Shown here: positions 8,782 to 17,847 of the stretch, piece after piece
Layout of the letters: every line of letters begins with the position of its first letter
Numbering within the stretch: position 1 is the first letter of the stretch
Origin: an uncultured Senegalimassilia sp.
GTDB lineage: Bacteria > Actinomycetota > Coriobacteriia > Coriobacteriales > Eggerthellaceae
Assembly: GCA_934661765.1 (NCBI GenBank)
Contig: CAKUJT010000005.1
Span: forward strand, 1 to 58,315
Length of the DNA stretch: 58,315 bases
Reading direction: 5' to 3'
Position numbers and translations under genes: made by a program
The notes under the pieces: generated by a model
Databases searched by the model: none
Told to the model about the DNA's origin: nothing
Seen by the model: the letters and a program-made list of their open reading frames with translations, nothing else

Positions 8782-9969
8782 ATGAGCAAATTGTCCAAGG
8801 AGCAGTTCGAGGCCTACCTCGAGCAGATCAAGAACCTGGCCGAGGGCCCGTTCGAGGAGATGCAGCCCGAGATCGAGGTCACGAACGTCTTCCCGGAGAA
8901 GTTCTACGAGCTGGCCAAGGAGAACGACCTGTACCGCTTCGCCCTGCCGGCCCAGTACGGCGGCTGGGACCTGTCCGAGCTCGACATCCTGCGCGTGCAG
9001 GAGCAGTTCTCCCGCGGCCCGGGCGGCATGCGCATGCACCTGCACTACGCTGCCGACCTGAACTGGCGCATCCTGGACGACTACGGTTCGGATGAGCTGA
9101 AGGCCCAGTACATGGACAAGTTCCAGGACAAGACCATCTTCACCTGCTTCGCCCTGACCGAGCAGTCCGGCGGCACCGGCGCCGACATCCACACCACCGC
9201 GGTGAAGGACGAGAACGGCGACTACGTCCTCAACGGCGAGAAGTGGCTGATCTCCCACACCGACTGCTGCGAGTTCGCCTACGTCATCGCCGTCACCGAC
9301 GAGACCAAGTCCGGCGACGAGCGCCTGTCCGCCTTCTTCGTGCCCGTCGACACCCCCGGCTACGAGGTCACCCCGATGCCCCACATGATGGGCGCTCGCG
9401 GCGCTGCCCACACCGGCCTTAAGTTCACCGACATGAAGCTGGACAAGAAGTACCTGCTCGGCGAAGAGGGCCAGGGCATGGAGATCGCAATCCACTCCCT
9501 GTCCGTCTCCCGCGCCCACATCGCGGCCTCCAACCTGGGCATGTGCCAGCGCATGCTGGAGATCTCCCTGGCCCGCGCCAACGACCGCATCACCTTCGGC
9601 AAGCCGATCGCTTCCCGCCAGATGATCAAGCGCGAGATCGCCGAGATGCAGATGTACACGCACGCCCTGCGCTGCATGGTCTACGACTTCGGCCGCGAGT
9701 ACGACGCCGACCCCAACGGCAAGTACATCGAGGAGAAGGCCGCCATGTGCAAGCTGTTCTCCATCTACTCCACCCGCATCGTCTCCGACGGCATGCTGGA
9801 GATCTTCGGCGGCGACGGCTACTTCGAGGACTCCCCCTACGGCCCGACCGAGCGCCTGTACCGCGACGCTCGCGCCATGTGGCTCGAGGAGGGCGCCCCG
9901 AACGTCCAGCGCATCACCATTGCCCGCAACTGCCAGAAGTTCGGCGGCAAGGTCGAGTACCAGCTGTAA
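8782..9969 (+). CDS. Acyl-CoA dehydrogenase/enoyl-CoA reductase, copy 1
   Basis: FAD-dependent acyl-CoA dehydrogenase, 395 residues, soluble. It has the full three-domain fold: N-terminal helical domain, middle beta domain with FALTEQSGGTGADIHTTA and NGEKWLISH, and C-terminal helical domain with ANDRITFGKPIASRQMIK and EIFGGDGY. The classic catalytic Glu position is kept (E370 in WLEEGAPNVQR); the alternative helix-G site is Ser (SVSRAHIAA). The start ATG follows AGGAGG. Codon use is strongly biased to C/G-ending codons, suggesting high expression. It precedes the CoA-transferase/ligase genes. The coding sequence appears identical to 19816-21003. In this context it more likely reduces an enoyl-CoA than oxidises an acyl-CoA; the substrate is unknown. 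Confidence 0.9.
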   Translation: MSKLSKEQFEAYLEQIKNLAEGPFEEMQPEIEVTNVFPEKFYELAKENDLYRFALPAQYGGWDLSELDILRVQEQFSRGPGGMRMHLHYAADLNWRILDDYGSDELKAQYMDKFQDKTIFTCFALTEQSGGTGADIHTTAVKDENGDYVLNGEKWLISHTDCCEFAYVIAVTDETKSGDERLSAFFVPVDTPGYEVTPMPHMMGARGAAHTGLKFTDMKLDKKYLLGEEGQGMEIAIHSLSVSRAHIAASNLGMCQRMLEISLARANDRITFGKPIASRQMIKREIAEMQMYTHALRCMVYDFGREYDADPNGKYIEEKAAMCKLFSIYSTRIVSDGMLEIFGGDGYFEDSPYGPTERLYRDARAMWLEEGAPNVQRITIARNCQKFGGKVEYQL

Positions 9970-9988
9970 TCACCCTTTGATCGGCGTC

Positions 9989-10010
9989 GATCGCAGGAAC
10001 AAATTCACTT
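9989..10010 (+). repeat. 22-base 3' UTR element shared with dehydrogenase copy 2
   Basis: Reads GATCGCAGGAACAAATTCAC plus TT; the same element with one change (A for G) lies at 21020-21041 after copy 2. Surrounding 3' sequence is unrelated, so this short block is conserved or a remnant of the original duplication. Confidence 0.6.
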
Positions 10011-10016
10011 CGAGAG

Positions 10017-10052
10017 GAGGGTCGTCTGCCATTGCGTGGATGGCCCTCTTTT
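10017..10052 (+). terminator. Probable intrinsic terminator after dehydrogenase copy 1
   Basis: GAGGGTCGTCT (10017-10027) pairs with GGATGGCCCTC (10038-10048), 11 pairs including G-U wobbles, followed by TTTT. It separates the dehydrogenase from the CoA-transferase, possibly only partly. Confidence 0.55.
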
Positions 10053-10152
10053 CCTTACCAGCGAAACGCTATCGAGCCGCCAGCGAGCCAGAACGCTGAA
10101 TCGCTCGAACCCCGGATAACCGGGAACGCATCTAAGCAAGGAGGATTTTAGT

Positions 10153-11391
10153 ATGCAACCTTTGAAGGGTCTGAAGGTCGTCGACCTCACCACGTTCTTG
10201 GCAACCCCGACCACCGGCCGTATCCTCGGCGAGTGGGGTGCCGACGTCATCAAGGTTGAGGCGTTCAAGGGCGATCCGTGCCGTACGAACCAGGCAGTCG
10301 TGTTCGGCATGCCCTCCAGCGACGAGGAGAACCTCGCATTCGACGTCGCCAACTTCCATAAGCGCTTCGTCGCGCTGAACCTCAAGTCCGAGAAGGGCAA
10401 CGAGGTCATGATGAAGCTGCTCGAGGACGCCGACGTCTTCATCACCAACACCCGCACCAAGTCCCTGGCCAAGATGGGCCTGGACTGGGAGAGCCTGCAT
10501 GCGAAGTTCCCGCGCCTGATCATGGGCCATGGCCTGGGCTACGGCAAGAAGGGTCCTGAGAAGGATGCCGCCGGCTTCGACGTGACCTGCTACATGGGCC
10601 GCGGCGGCGTCTTCGGCACCACCGTCAACAAGGGCGACTCCCCCATGATCCCGACCAACGGCTACGGCGATTACCAGTGCTCCGTGTTCCTGGTGGCAGG
10701 CATCCTGGCCGCGCTGCAGGGTCGCGAGAAGACCGGCGAGGGCGATTACGTCACCTGCGCGCTGCAGCACGCCGGCATCTACACTCTGGCTACGGGCATG
10801 ATCTCCGCCCAGTACGGCAATCCCTATCCGAAGAGCCGCCTGGAGGTCAACAACCCGCTGAACAACGTGTTCCGCTCCAAGGACCAGAAGTGGGTCGTCC
10901 TGTGCCTGCCCGAGTACGACCGCGATTGGCCGCGCGTCATGCACCTCATCGGCCGCGACGAGCTTGCCGAGCATCCGGACTACAGCTGCTGCCAGACGGT
11001 CAACGACAAGGGCCTGGCCCCCGAGGTCGTCAAGATCCTCGACGACGGCTTCGCGCAGTTCACGCGCGAGGAGCTGCTGAAGATGTTCTCCGAGAACGAC
11101 ATGCCCTGCGAGCCGGCTCAGACGCCTAACGACATCTACGAGGACCAGAACGCGCTGATCAACGAGTACATCAAGCCCGTTCAGTACCCGGCCGGCCCGC
11201 GTTGGTGCCCCACCGCCCCCGTCCAGTTCGAGCTCGGCGAGACCGAGGATCTGATCCCGGGCGGCAAGCTGGGCTCTGCCACCGAGGACGTCATGAAGGA
11301 ACTCGGCTACAGCGAGGATGAGATCAAGGCCGCCGAGGCCGAGGGCGCCGTTTGCGGCCCCGTCGACCTGGCAGTGCTTCAGGGCAAGTAA
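10153..11391 (+). CDS. Family III CoA-transferase (CaiB/BaiF type)
   Basis: Moves CoA between a product acyl-CoA and an incoming acid. 412 residues, normal for the family. The N-terminal domain begins LKGLKVVDLTTFLATPTTGRI, then GADVIKVE, LNLKSEKG and the predicted nucleophile Asp in AAGFDVT (D143, equivalent to Asp169 of Frc/CaiB by position in the family motif). The interlocked-ring fold's C-terminal part follows (GEGDYVTCALQ, EVNNPLNNVFRSKD). ATG at 10153 follows AAGGAGG. It is followed by the acyl-CoA ligase, so the two provide priming and recycling of CoA thioesters. Substrate unknown; CaiB, FldA-like and BaiF-like roles are all possible. Confidence 0.9.
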   Translation: MQPLKGLKVVDLTTFLATPTTGRILGEWGADVIKVEAFKGDPCRTNQAVVFGMPSSDEENLAFDVANFHKRFVALNLKSEKGNEVMMKLLEDADVFITNTRTKSLAKMGLDWESLHAKFPRLIMGHGLGYGKKGPEKDAAGFDVTCYMGRGGVFGTTVNKGDSPMIPTNGYGDYQCSVFLVAGILAALQGREKTGEGDYVTCALQHAGIYTLATGMISAQYGNPYPKSRLEVNNPLNNVFRSKDQKWVVLCLPEYDRDWPRVMHLIGRDELAEHPDYSCCQTVNDKGLAPEVVKILDDGFAQFTREELLKMFSENDMPCEPAQTPNDIYEDQNALINEYIKPVQYPAGPRWCPTAPVQFELGETEDLIPGGKLGSATEDVMKELGYSEDEIKAAEAEGAVCGPVDLAVLQGK

Positions 11392-11436
11392 TATATCCTT
11401 ACCCAAAGGCTTTCTTGCATAGCGACAGAGTTGCTT

Positions 11437-11466
11437 GGGAAGGGGCGACGCCGTTCGCCCCTTCCC
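11437..11466 (+). repeat. 12-bp intercistronic hairpin between CoA-transferase and CoA ligase
   Basis: GGGAAGGGGCGA (11437-11448) pairs perfectly with TCGCCCCTTCCC (11455-11466), loop CGCCGT. No T-run follows, so it is probably an mRNA stability or processing element and not a terminator. Confidence 0.6.
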
Positions 11467-11487
11467 CATATCATATGGAGGGGTCCT

Positions 11488-13128
11488 ATGATCACCGACG
11501 TCAAAATCAACGAAGCTGAAAAGCGGCGCTTTTACGAAAGCGGCGCCTGGGGAACCGACACCATCGCAGACGTCTGGCAGGACCGCAGCACTCGATTCGC
11601 CGATCGCGTTTACGTTCAGGACGACCTAGGTTGCTCGTTCACGTATCGCGAGGTGGACGAGGGAGCAAGCCGCATCGCCGCCTGGCTCACGGAAAAGGGC
11701 GTGCGAAACGGCGATGTCGTCTCCTTTCAGGTTCCCAAATGGGCGGAATTCTGCATGATCTACGTGGCGTGCGTCAAAATCGGCGCCGTCATGCATCCTG
11801 TTGCAACCGCCATGAACGCCGCCGATTTGGAATTTATCTTCAATCAGGTCGGCACGACGGCATATATCTGCCCCACATTCTCGTATAAAACGGACTACGA
11901 GTTGGAATTCGAGAAGTTTAAGGATCGCATTCCATCGTTGCGCGCATTGCTGCTCTTGGACAAAGTCCAACCTGCGCACGACAAGAACGCTGCAACGCTT
12001 TCAAAGGTCTTGGAATCCGTTGCGCCCTTCACCGGCCCTTGCCCGGCGCATTCCGACGATGTCGCCTGCATCTTGTCGACATCGGGCACGACCGGAAAAC
12101 CGAAAGCCGCGCTGTTCACACATAACAACCTGTTGTATTCGGAGCGGGTGTTCTCGAACGACCTTGAACTTGGTCCCGATGACACCGTATGGATGCCTTC
12201 CCCGCTCAACCATGCAACGGGTTTTTTCCATGGCCTGATATCGCCGATGCTCACGGGTGGACGCTGCGTGCTACAGCTGCGCTTCAAGGCCGATGAGGCG
12301 GTCGAGCTGATCAACCGAGAGAACGTCACCTGGTCCTGCGGCGCTACACCGTTCGTGCACGACCTGCTGAAATACCTCGAGGAATCGGGCAAGACCATCC
12401 CCACCCTCAAGTACTTCCTGTGCGGAGGGGCGCCCGTGCCGGGCAGCCTCATCGAGATGGCGAACCGCCATGGGTTTTTGCTCTGCGAGCTGTACGGCTC
12501 CACCGAAAGCTGCCCTCACCTGCGCGTTCCCCGCGACAGGTGCGTGGAGTGGAACGGCCGCTTCTCGGGCGTCCCCTATCCTGGGATCGAGGTGAAGGCC
12601 GTCGACGAGCACCGCCAAGAGGTAGCGCCGGGCGTCCAAGGAGAGGAAGCAAGCCGCGGGCCGCATATGTTCGTAGGCTACCTGAACGATCCGGAACGCA
12701 CCGACGAGGCGTTGGACGATGAAGGCTGGTTCTACAGCGGCGATTTGTGCACCATCGATGAGCAGGGCCGCGTGAAGATCAACGGCCGCAAAAAGGAGAT
12801 CATCATCCGCGGTGGCGAGAATATTTCCGCTCGCGAGGTCGACGACGACGTCATGGGTTGGGACCAGATCGTCGATCATGCGACGATCGGCATGCCCGAC
12901 GAGCGTCTAGGCGAGAGGATCTGCCTGTTCGCCGTGCCGGCCGACCCGGATGGAGAAGAGCTGTGCCTGCATGACTTGCTAGAATACATGGATGGCAAGG
13001 GAATCGCTAAACGCCTGTGGCCCGAACGTCTTGAGGTCATCGACGAGATCCCCCGCACCGCCACCGGCAAGGTGCAGCGTTTCGTGCTGGCCAAGGAAAT
13101 CAAGCATCGTATGGGTATTGAGGAATAA
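11488..13128 (+). CDS. AMP-forming acyl-CoA synthetase (CaiC-like ANL ligase)
   Basis: Activates a carboxylic acid to acyl-CoA with ATP and CoA. 546 residues from ATG 11488, preceded by GGAGGGG. ANL motifs are all present: P-loop STSGTTGKPK (197-206), YGSTES (336-341), YSGDLC with the ribose-binding D419, GRKKEIIIRGGENIS hinge, and the adenylating Lys in RTATGKVQ (K528). Acid-binding pocket residues cannot be interpreted without a structure. It follows the CoA-transferase and is 2 bases before the next gene. Crotonobetaine/carnitine ligase CaiC is the nearest well-known functional parallel, but the acid here is not known. Confidence 0.9.
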   Translation: MITDVKINEAEKRRFYESGAWGTDTIADVWQDRSTRFADRVYVQDDLGCSFTYREVDEGASRIAAWLTEKGVRNGDVVSFQVPKWAEFCMIYVACVKIGAVMHPVATAMNAADLEFIFNQVGTTAYICPTFSYKTDYELEFEKFKDRIPSLRALLLLDKVQPAHDKNAATLSKVLESVAPFTGPCPAHSDDVACILSTSGTTGKPKAALFTHNNLLYSERVFSNDLELGPDDTVWMPSPLNHATGFFHGLISPMLTGGRCVLQLRFKADEAVELINRENVTWSCGATPFVHDLLKYLEESGKTIPTLKYFLCGGAPVPGSLIEMANRHGFLLCELYGSTESCPHLRVPRDRCVEWNGRFSGVPYPGIEVKAVDEHRQEVAPGVQGEEASRGPHMFVGYLNDPERTDEALDDEGWFYSGDLCTIDEQGRVKINGRKKEIIIRGGENISAREVDDDVMGWDQIVDHATIGMPDERLGERICLFAVPADPDGEELCLHDLLEYMDGKGIAKRLWPERLEVIDEIPRTATGKVQRFVLAKEIKHRMGIEE

Positions 13129-13130
13129 CA

Positions 13131-13718
13131 ATGATCGAACAGCAATACAGCATCACCCGCACCCGCGCAACCTGGAAGCCCCGCGTTGCAGCCGATGATC
13201 TCCCCTTCGTGAAGGATACGGCTGGAAACGTGCTGGTCGCGCTCAACGGCGACACAGAGGCTTCCTACACGGGCACCGGACGCACGCTGGTAGGCCAGCC
13301 GCCGTACACATGTCTCAACGACGATGCGGACACCGATAACGAGCATATGACGTTCGTGGATGCTGATGAGCTGCCCGAGGGGGTTGTGTTCGACTACCAC
13401 ATCGACGGAGGCTTCAACAACAATGCCGTCATCGTCACGTGGAAGATCCAGGATGCATCGCGTTACCGCATCCGCTGGGTCGCCCTCAAAACGTTCACGG
13501 GCATGCAGTTGAAATACATCATGCCCAAGAAATTCCCTCCCCTGGTGTTCGCGCTGGCCGCTGAAGACGCCTTCGCCTATTGCAACAAGATCCCTTGCGA
13601 GGAGTGCGCATTCCGCTGCAAGAGCGGTTTCGAGCTCTACGCGCTGATCGAGGGCATCGGCATCGTGAAACGCTCCATGGACCGCATCTCTATGCTGAAC
13701 ATGGATCAGATCAAATAA
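13131..13718 (+). CDS. Unknown protein with CX4CX2CX3C cluster, coupled to the CoA ligase
   Basis: Not recognised. 195 residues, starting 2 bases after the ligase stop with GAGGA upstream, so translationally coupled. No signal peptide or membrane segment. The N-terminal 130 residues look like a beta-rich domain (TFVDADELPEGVVFDYHIDG; VIVTWKIQDASRYRIRW), followed by a Cys cluster C151-X4-C156-X2-C159-X3-C163 that could bind zinc or an iron-sulphur cluster, and a helical end. Placement as last gene of the transferase-ligase unit before a strong terminator suggests a role in the same pathway (electron transfer, enzyme partner or sensor), which is inference. Confidence 0.75.
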   Translation: MIEQQYSITRTRATWKPRVAADDLPFVKDTAGNVLVALNGDTEASYTGTGRTLVGQPPYTCLNDDADTDNEHMTFVDADELPEGVVFDYHIDGGFNNNAVIVTWKIQDASRYRIRWVALKTFTGMQLKYIMPKKFPPLVFALAAEDAFAYCNKIPCEECAFRCKSGFELYALIEGIGIVKRSMDRISMLNMDQIK

Positions 13719-13741
13719 CGGAGCAAACACCCGACATCTTG

Positions 13742-13780
13742 CACCCCCGCCGCCTCCTCTGAGGCTGCGGGGGTGTTTTC
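13742..13780 (+). terminator. Strong intrinsic terminator ending the transferase-ligase unit
   Basis: CACCCCCGC-C-GCCTC, loop CTCT, GAGGC-T-GCGGGGGTG then TTTT. 14 paired bases with one symmetric mismatch, followed by a T-run. Confidence 0.85.
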
Positions 13781-13927
13781 GTTTGGTTGAAAATCGCTTT
13801 TCACCTGGGACTATGGAGTAAATCAGAACCGATTTCGACAGCGTTTCCGCCATTATTCGTTATCCAAATACTTTCGTCCGAATCGTTTGGGACACTGAAT
13901 TGGATTTCTTATGAACAGGGTCGCATA

Positions 13928-13942
13928 ATCGATGGTGTCGAA
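13928..13942. promoter_or_regulatory. LysR-type box candidate ATCGA-TGGTG-TCGAA before dehydrogenase 3
   Basis: Fits T-N11-A and shares the GATGGTGTC core with the box at 19479-19493. It lies only 67 bases before the ATG, closer than the other two boxes, so it would act differently or be coincidental. Confidence 0.35.
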
Positions 13943-14008
13943 AGCCGATACAGCCTACCTGAGCAAAACGTGAGCGCGGATAGGCGGGCAAAGTCTAAGG
14001 AGGTTCAC

Positions 14009-15208
14009 ATGAATCCCAATGCAAAGATCACCGACGAGCAATTCGAAGCGTATCTGAAGCAGATCCGCGAGCTTGCCGAAGGTCCGTTCGAGGAGATTCA
14101 GAAAGAGGTCGAGGTCACCAACACCTTCCCGGAGGAGTTCTACGAGCTTGCCAAGAAGAACGACCTGTATCGCTTCTACCTGCCCAGCGAGTACGGCGGA
14201 TGGGATCTCGACGAGCTTGAGATCCTGCGCGTCCAGGAAGAGTTCTCCCGCGGCCCGGGCGGCATGCGCATGCACCTGCATCACGCCGCCGACATGAACT
14301 GGCGCATCCTTGACGACTACGGCACCGACGAGGTCAAGGCCGAGCTGATGAGCAAGTTCCAGGACAAGACCGTGTACTGCAACTTCGCCATCACCGAGCA
14401 GACCGGCGGCACGGGCGCCGACCTGCACACCACCGCCATCAAGAACGCCGACGGCAACTATGTCCTGAACGGCGAGAAGTGGCTGATCAGCCATACCGAC
14501 TGCTCCGATTACACCTACGTCATCGCTGTGACCAACCCCGATGACGACAAGGATACCCGTCTGTCCGGCTTCCTGGTTCCCAACAACGCTCCGGGCTTTG
14601 AGATCGTCCCGATGCCCCACATGATGGGTTGCCGCGGCGCCGGCCATGCAGGCCTGAAGTTCACCAACCTGGTGCTCGAGCCGAAGTACCTGCTCGGCAA
14701 GGAGGGACAGGGCATGGAGATCGCCATCCACTCCCTGTCCGTCTCCCGCGTGCACATCGCCATGTCCAACCTTGGCATGGCCCAGCGCATGCTCGAGATT
14801 TCCCTCAAGCGCGCTAACGACCGCATCACCTTCGGCAAGCCGATCGCTTCCCGTCAGATGATCAAGGCCAAGATCGCCGACATGCAGAAGATGATCCATG
14901 TTCTGCGTTGCGCCATCTACGATTTCGCTCGCGACTTCAACAAGAACCCGCACAACGAGTACGTCACCGAGAAGGCCGCTATCTGCAAGCTGTTCTCAAT
15001 CGACACCGTCAAGCTGGTGTCCGACGAGATGCTCGAGATCTTCGGCGGCGACGGCTACTTCGAGGATTGCCCCTACGGCCCCACCGAGCGTCTGTATCGC
15101 GACTGCCGCGCCATGTGGCTTGAGGAAGGCGCTCCCTGCGTGCAGCGCATCACGATCGCCCGCGAGTGCCAGAACCACGGCGGCAAGATCGAGTACACCT
15201 TCGACTAA
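14009..15208 (+). CDS. Acyl-CoA dehydrogenase/enoyl-CoA reductase, third paralogue
   Basis: 399-residue FAD enzyme clearly paralogous to the genes at 8782 and 19816 (same block order, most residues shared) but divergent in sequence. Motifs: FAITEQTGGTGADLHTTA, NGEKWLISHTDC, ANDRITFGKPIASRQMIK, EIFGGDGYFEDCPYG and catalytic WLEEGAP (E373). ATG 14009 follows TAAGGAGG; the leader resembles that of copy 2 (both have GTTCACATG). It is transcribed on its own between two terminators. Probably acts on a related enoyl-CoA; the divergence may reflect a different substrate. Confidence 0.9.
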   Translation: MNPNAKITDEQFEAYLKQIRELAEGPFEEIQKEVEVTNTFPEEFYELAKKNDLYRFYLPSEYGGWDLDELEILRVQEEFSRGPGGMRMHLHHAADMNWRILDDYGTDEVKAELMSKFQDKTVYCNFAITEQTGGTGADLHTTAIKNADGNYVLNGEKWLISHTDCSDYTYVIAVTNPDDDKDTRLSGFLVPNNAPGFEIVPMPHMMGCRGAGHAGLKFTNLVLEPKYLLGKEGQGMEIAIHSLSVSRVHIAMSNLGMAQRMLEISLKRANDRITFGKPIASRQMIKAKIADMQKMIHVLRCAIYDFARDFNKNPHNEYVTEKAAICKLFSIDTVKLVSDEMLEIFGGDGYFEDCPYGPTERLYRDCRAMWLEEGAPCVQRITIARECQNHGGKIEYTFD

Positions 15209-15219
15209 GCATTACTCTC

Positions 15220-15313
15220 CTGGAACCGGAAACTCCTTTTGGCCGGTTCCAGGGTTCAAGCCTAAGCGCTTGCCTTCAGCTTGTGCGGAAAGCCGTCCTT
15301 CGGGGCGGTTTTT
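15220..15313 (+). terminator. Two hairpins downstream of dehydrogenase 3, second with U-run
   Basis: First, CTGGAACCGG/CCGGTTCCAG (15220-15229/15243-15252), 10 bp without T-run. Second, CCGTCC-TTCG-GGGCGG (15293-15308) followed by five T (15309-15313), a standard intrinsic terminator with a UUCG tetraloop. Confidence 0.75.
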
Positions 15314-15428
15314 CGCGTTGACACAAGAAACAATCCTGCACCCCACCGATATTCGCCGTGCATAAACATAGCAATGCATTAAAGTTAGCTGTAAGCTCTC
15401 ACGCGAGCGCCACAAGCCGGAGGTGCCT

Positions 15429-16325
15429 ATGAACCTGTCACAGCTGTACTATTTTCGCAAGTTAGCCGAGGTTAAGCACTACACCCATGCTGCCGAGGAG
15501 CTGTTCATCTCGCAGCCGACGCTCTCGAATTCGATCTCGCAGCTGGAAAAGGAGCTTGGCATCCCCCTGTTCAAACGCGAGGGGCGAACCATCAGGCTGA
15601 CGCGCTACGGAGCCGAATTCTACGAATACGCGACAGAGGCGCTCAACGCCCTTGAGAAGGGCATTGCCCTGGCAAAGGAGCATGCGGGCTCGCCGACGGG
15701 AAGCATCGATATCGGGGCCATCTACACCATCCAGAGCGACTATCTCCCGGCGCTTATCAAGCGCTACCGTGAGACATATGGCAGAAGCGCTCAAGTCAAC
15801 GTGTTCCAAGGCTTGACGCTTCCCCTAATCGAGGACTTGGAGAACGATCGTTACGAGCTTGCCTTCACCGCATACGTGCCCGACAAGCCCAACCTCACCT
15901 TCGTCCCCGTGCTCACACAGCAGCTCGTAGCCGTGGTGCATCGAAGCGATAAACTTGCGTGGAGCAAGAACCTCAAGCTTGAAGACCTGCGCGGACGCGA
16001 GGTGATTACCTACCCGGCGAACACGCCTATAGGCGCCGAGGTTGCCCGACTCATGAAAACCCACGGTATCACGCCGTATCACACAAGCGCCAACGATGAG
16101 ATCACCTTGGGTTCGATGGTGGACAGCACCACGGGGACCGTGGGGCTGGCGCTCAACACGATCGGCCTCTCCCCTTTTCGCGAGCTTATAACCAAGAAGC
16201 TCACCCAAGTCGATGACGACTTCCACACGGTATGCTTGACGTTTAAGACGGCTTCCTATAAGACGCGGGCGGTCGAGAACTTCATCGAGTTCACCCGAAG
16301 CTTCGAATGGGATTCCAAACACTGA
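15429..16325 (+). CDS. LysR-family transcriptional regulator 1
   Basis: 298 residues. The N-terminal winged helix-turn-helix (MNLSQLYYFRKLAEVKHYTHAAEEL..QPTLSNSISQLEKELG) is followed by the periplasmic-binding-like effector domain (GSIDIGAIYTIQSDYLP; LTLPLIEDLENDRYELAF). I start at ATG 15429 with GGAGG 6 bases upstream; a GTG two codons earlier is less likely. It is a clear paralogue of the LysR gene at 21192-22118. Neighbours are dehydrogenase 3 upstream and the MFS carrier convergent downstream. It is the natural candidate to bind the ATAGA-N5-TCTAT boxes. Confidence 0.92.
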   Translation: MNLSQLYYFRKLAEVKHYTHAAEELFISQPTLSNSISQLEKELGIPLFKREGRTIRLTRYGAEFYEYATEALNALEKGIALAKEHAGSPTGSIDIGAIYTIQSDYLPALIKRYRETYGRSAQVNVFQGLTLPLIEDLENDRYELAFTAYVPDKPNLTFVPVLTQQLVAVVHRSDKLAWSKNLKLEDLRGREVITYPANTPIGAEVARLMKTHGITPYHTSANDEITLGSMVDSTTGTVGLALNTIGLSPFRELITKKLTQVDDDFHTVCLTFKTASYKTRAVENFIEFTRSFEWDSKH

Positions 16326-16353
16326 AAAAGGCCGCCCAAACGGGCGGCCTTTT
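16325..16353. terminator. Bidirectional terminator between lysR1 and MFS gene
   Basis: GGCCGCCC-AAAC-GGGCGGCC (16330-16349) flanked by AAAA and TTTT, so it works on both strands for the convergent genes. Confidence 0.9.
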
Positions 16354-16404
16354 CTGTAAGCTGCGGGTTTTACCGAAGCCTGTACCGATTTCAGCGAAAG
16401 CCGA

Positions 16405-17658
16405 TTACTCGGTCCACTGCTCCTGCAGGCCCTTCATCTTGCTGAAGCAGAAGATGCCGAGCAGCAGGACGACGACGAGCAAAACGATGGCGACGGTGAA
16501 CAGCATCGGGTAGTTCTTGCCGAACAGAGCCCAGAACGGAGCACCGATAGCACCCACGATGTTGACGAACATGGAAACGCGGGAGTAGATCTCGGGGTAC
16601 TCGCGCTGACCGAACAGCTGACGGACCAGGATGGGCACGAGCACGACGCAGCTGGCGAAGAAGAAGCCGTAAACCGCGGCGCCAGCGTACAGGACCATGG
16701 TGGAACCGGTGCCGAACCACACGAGCAGAACGCCGATGATGCCGGTTGCGCAAGCGGCCAGGAAGCTGACCTTGGAGTTCTTGTCAGCGCACACGCCCAG
16801 GGCAAGCTTGCAGACAGCCTGGGAAGCCATCATGACGGTTGCCATGGTGACGCCCACGGCCAGCATGGTGCCGGTGCCGTCGTCGAGGGACTTGGTGTAC
16901 TTCGGGAACTGCTGAGCGACGATGGTCAGCAGGTTGATGATGCCAGCCAGCAGGAACACAGCGTAGAAGGCGACGGACTTCATAGCCTTACCGGCATCCA
17001 GGCCGGCAGGCTTGCCGGAAGCGGTCTGCGGAGCGCCATAGGGCAGGCAGCCGCACTCCTCGGGAGTGGAGCGGATGCACAGCAGGGTGAACGGCAGGGA
17101 GGTGACCAGAGCAGCAATACCCCAGATCATGTAGATGGTCCAGATGTCCATGCCGGAAGCGTTCAGAGCATTGAACACCTGCAGCCAGATGGCACCGCCG
17201 ATGCCGGTGAAGGCCATGCAGGCGCCGATGATGGTGCCGGAGTTCTTGTTGAACCACTTGTTGCACAGCGTCGGGACGGCCAGCCACAGCAGACCGACTT
17301 CGCCAAGGCCCATCATAAGACCGGCAACGTAGAAGATCCAAAGGGTCTTCACGATGGAGATCAGGATGAAGCCGAGGCCGACGAGCAGCGCGGATGCGGA
17401 AAGCACGATGCGGATGTCGGTCTTAGCCAGCAGCTTGCCGATGAACGGTGCCGAGAAAGCCTCGGCAAGATACAGAACGGTGATGTAGAGCGCCCACGTA
17501 GCCGTGTCGACGCCCAACTGCTCAGGCACGACTGCCTGGAATGCGCTCCAGGTCGAGAAGACCAGAGCCGAGCATCCGAACGTGATCATGATGCCCGAGA
17601 TAACGATGAGAATGTGACGCACGCTCATCTTATCCGTGTACTTTGCGGTTTCGCCCAC
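16405..17658 (-). CDS. MFS transporter, oxalate/formate-antiporter-like
   Basis: 417-residue integral membrane protein with about 12 hydrophobic segments. I choose GTG 17658 (VGETAKYTDKMSVRH) because AAGGAGG precedes it; M at 17625 is an internal alternative. MFS features include a cytoplasmic loop after TM2 (GKLLAKTDIR), GLGEVGLLWLAVPTLCNKWFNKNSGTI in TM4-5, and a central loop with SADK-type residues ADKNSKVSF after TM8. The style is that of OFA (oxalate/formate antiporter) carriers that exchange carboxylates. It lies inside the island and probably imports the acid or exchanges it for the reduced product; substrate unknown. Confidence 0.85.
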   Translation of the reverse strand: MGETAKYTDKMSVRHILIVISGIMITFGCSALVFSTWSAFQAVVPEQLGVDTATWALYITVLYLAEAFSAPFIGKLLAKTDIRIVLSASALLVGLGFILISIVKTLWIFYVAGLMMGLGEVGLLWLAVPTLCNKWFNKNSGTIIGACMAFTGIGGAIWLQVFNALNASGMDIWTIYMIWGIAALVTSLPFTLLCIRSTPEECGCLPYGAPQTASGKPAGLDAGKAMKSVAFYAVFLLAGIINLLTIVAQQFPKYTKSLDDGTGTMLAVGVTMATVMMASQAVCKLALGVCADKNSKVSFLAACATGIIGVLLVWFGTGSTMVLYAGAAVYGFFFASCVVLVPILVRQLFGQREYPEIYSRVSMFVNIVGAIGAPFWALFGKNYPMLFTVAIVLLVVVLLLGIFCFSKMKGLQEQWTE

Positions 17659-17847
17659 TTTCTTCCTCCTTAGTTGAAAAGCAAGACGATCGCTCCCGCT
17701 TTGAGGGGGCCAGAATTCCCTCAAAGCGGAAAGCGTCTTGGATTAACTCCATAAAGCGTTGCCGATCCAAGAACAAATTCGCTAAGTATAATCCGCCGAA
17801 TCTGCATATAAGGTTACGGTCAGTATTTAAGATTTGTCCATCGGTCT

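Noticed and set aside
13131..13718. CaiD-type enoyl-CoA hydratase as the gene after the ligase
   Set aside because: The cai order suggested a hydratase, but the protein has no crotonase motifs and is not of that fold by eye.
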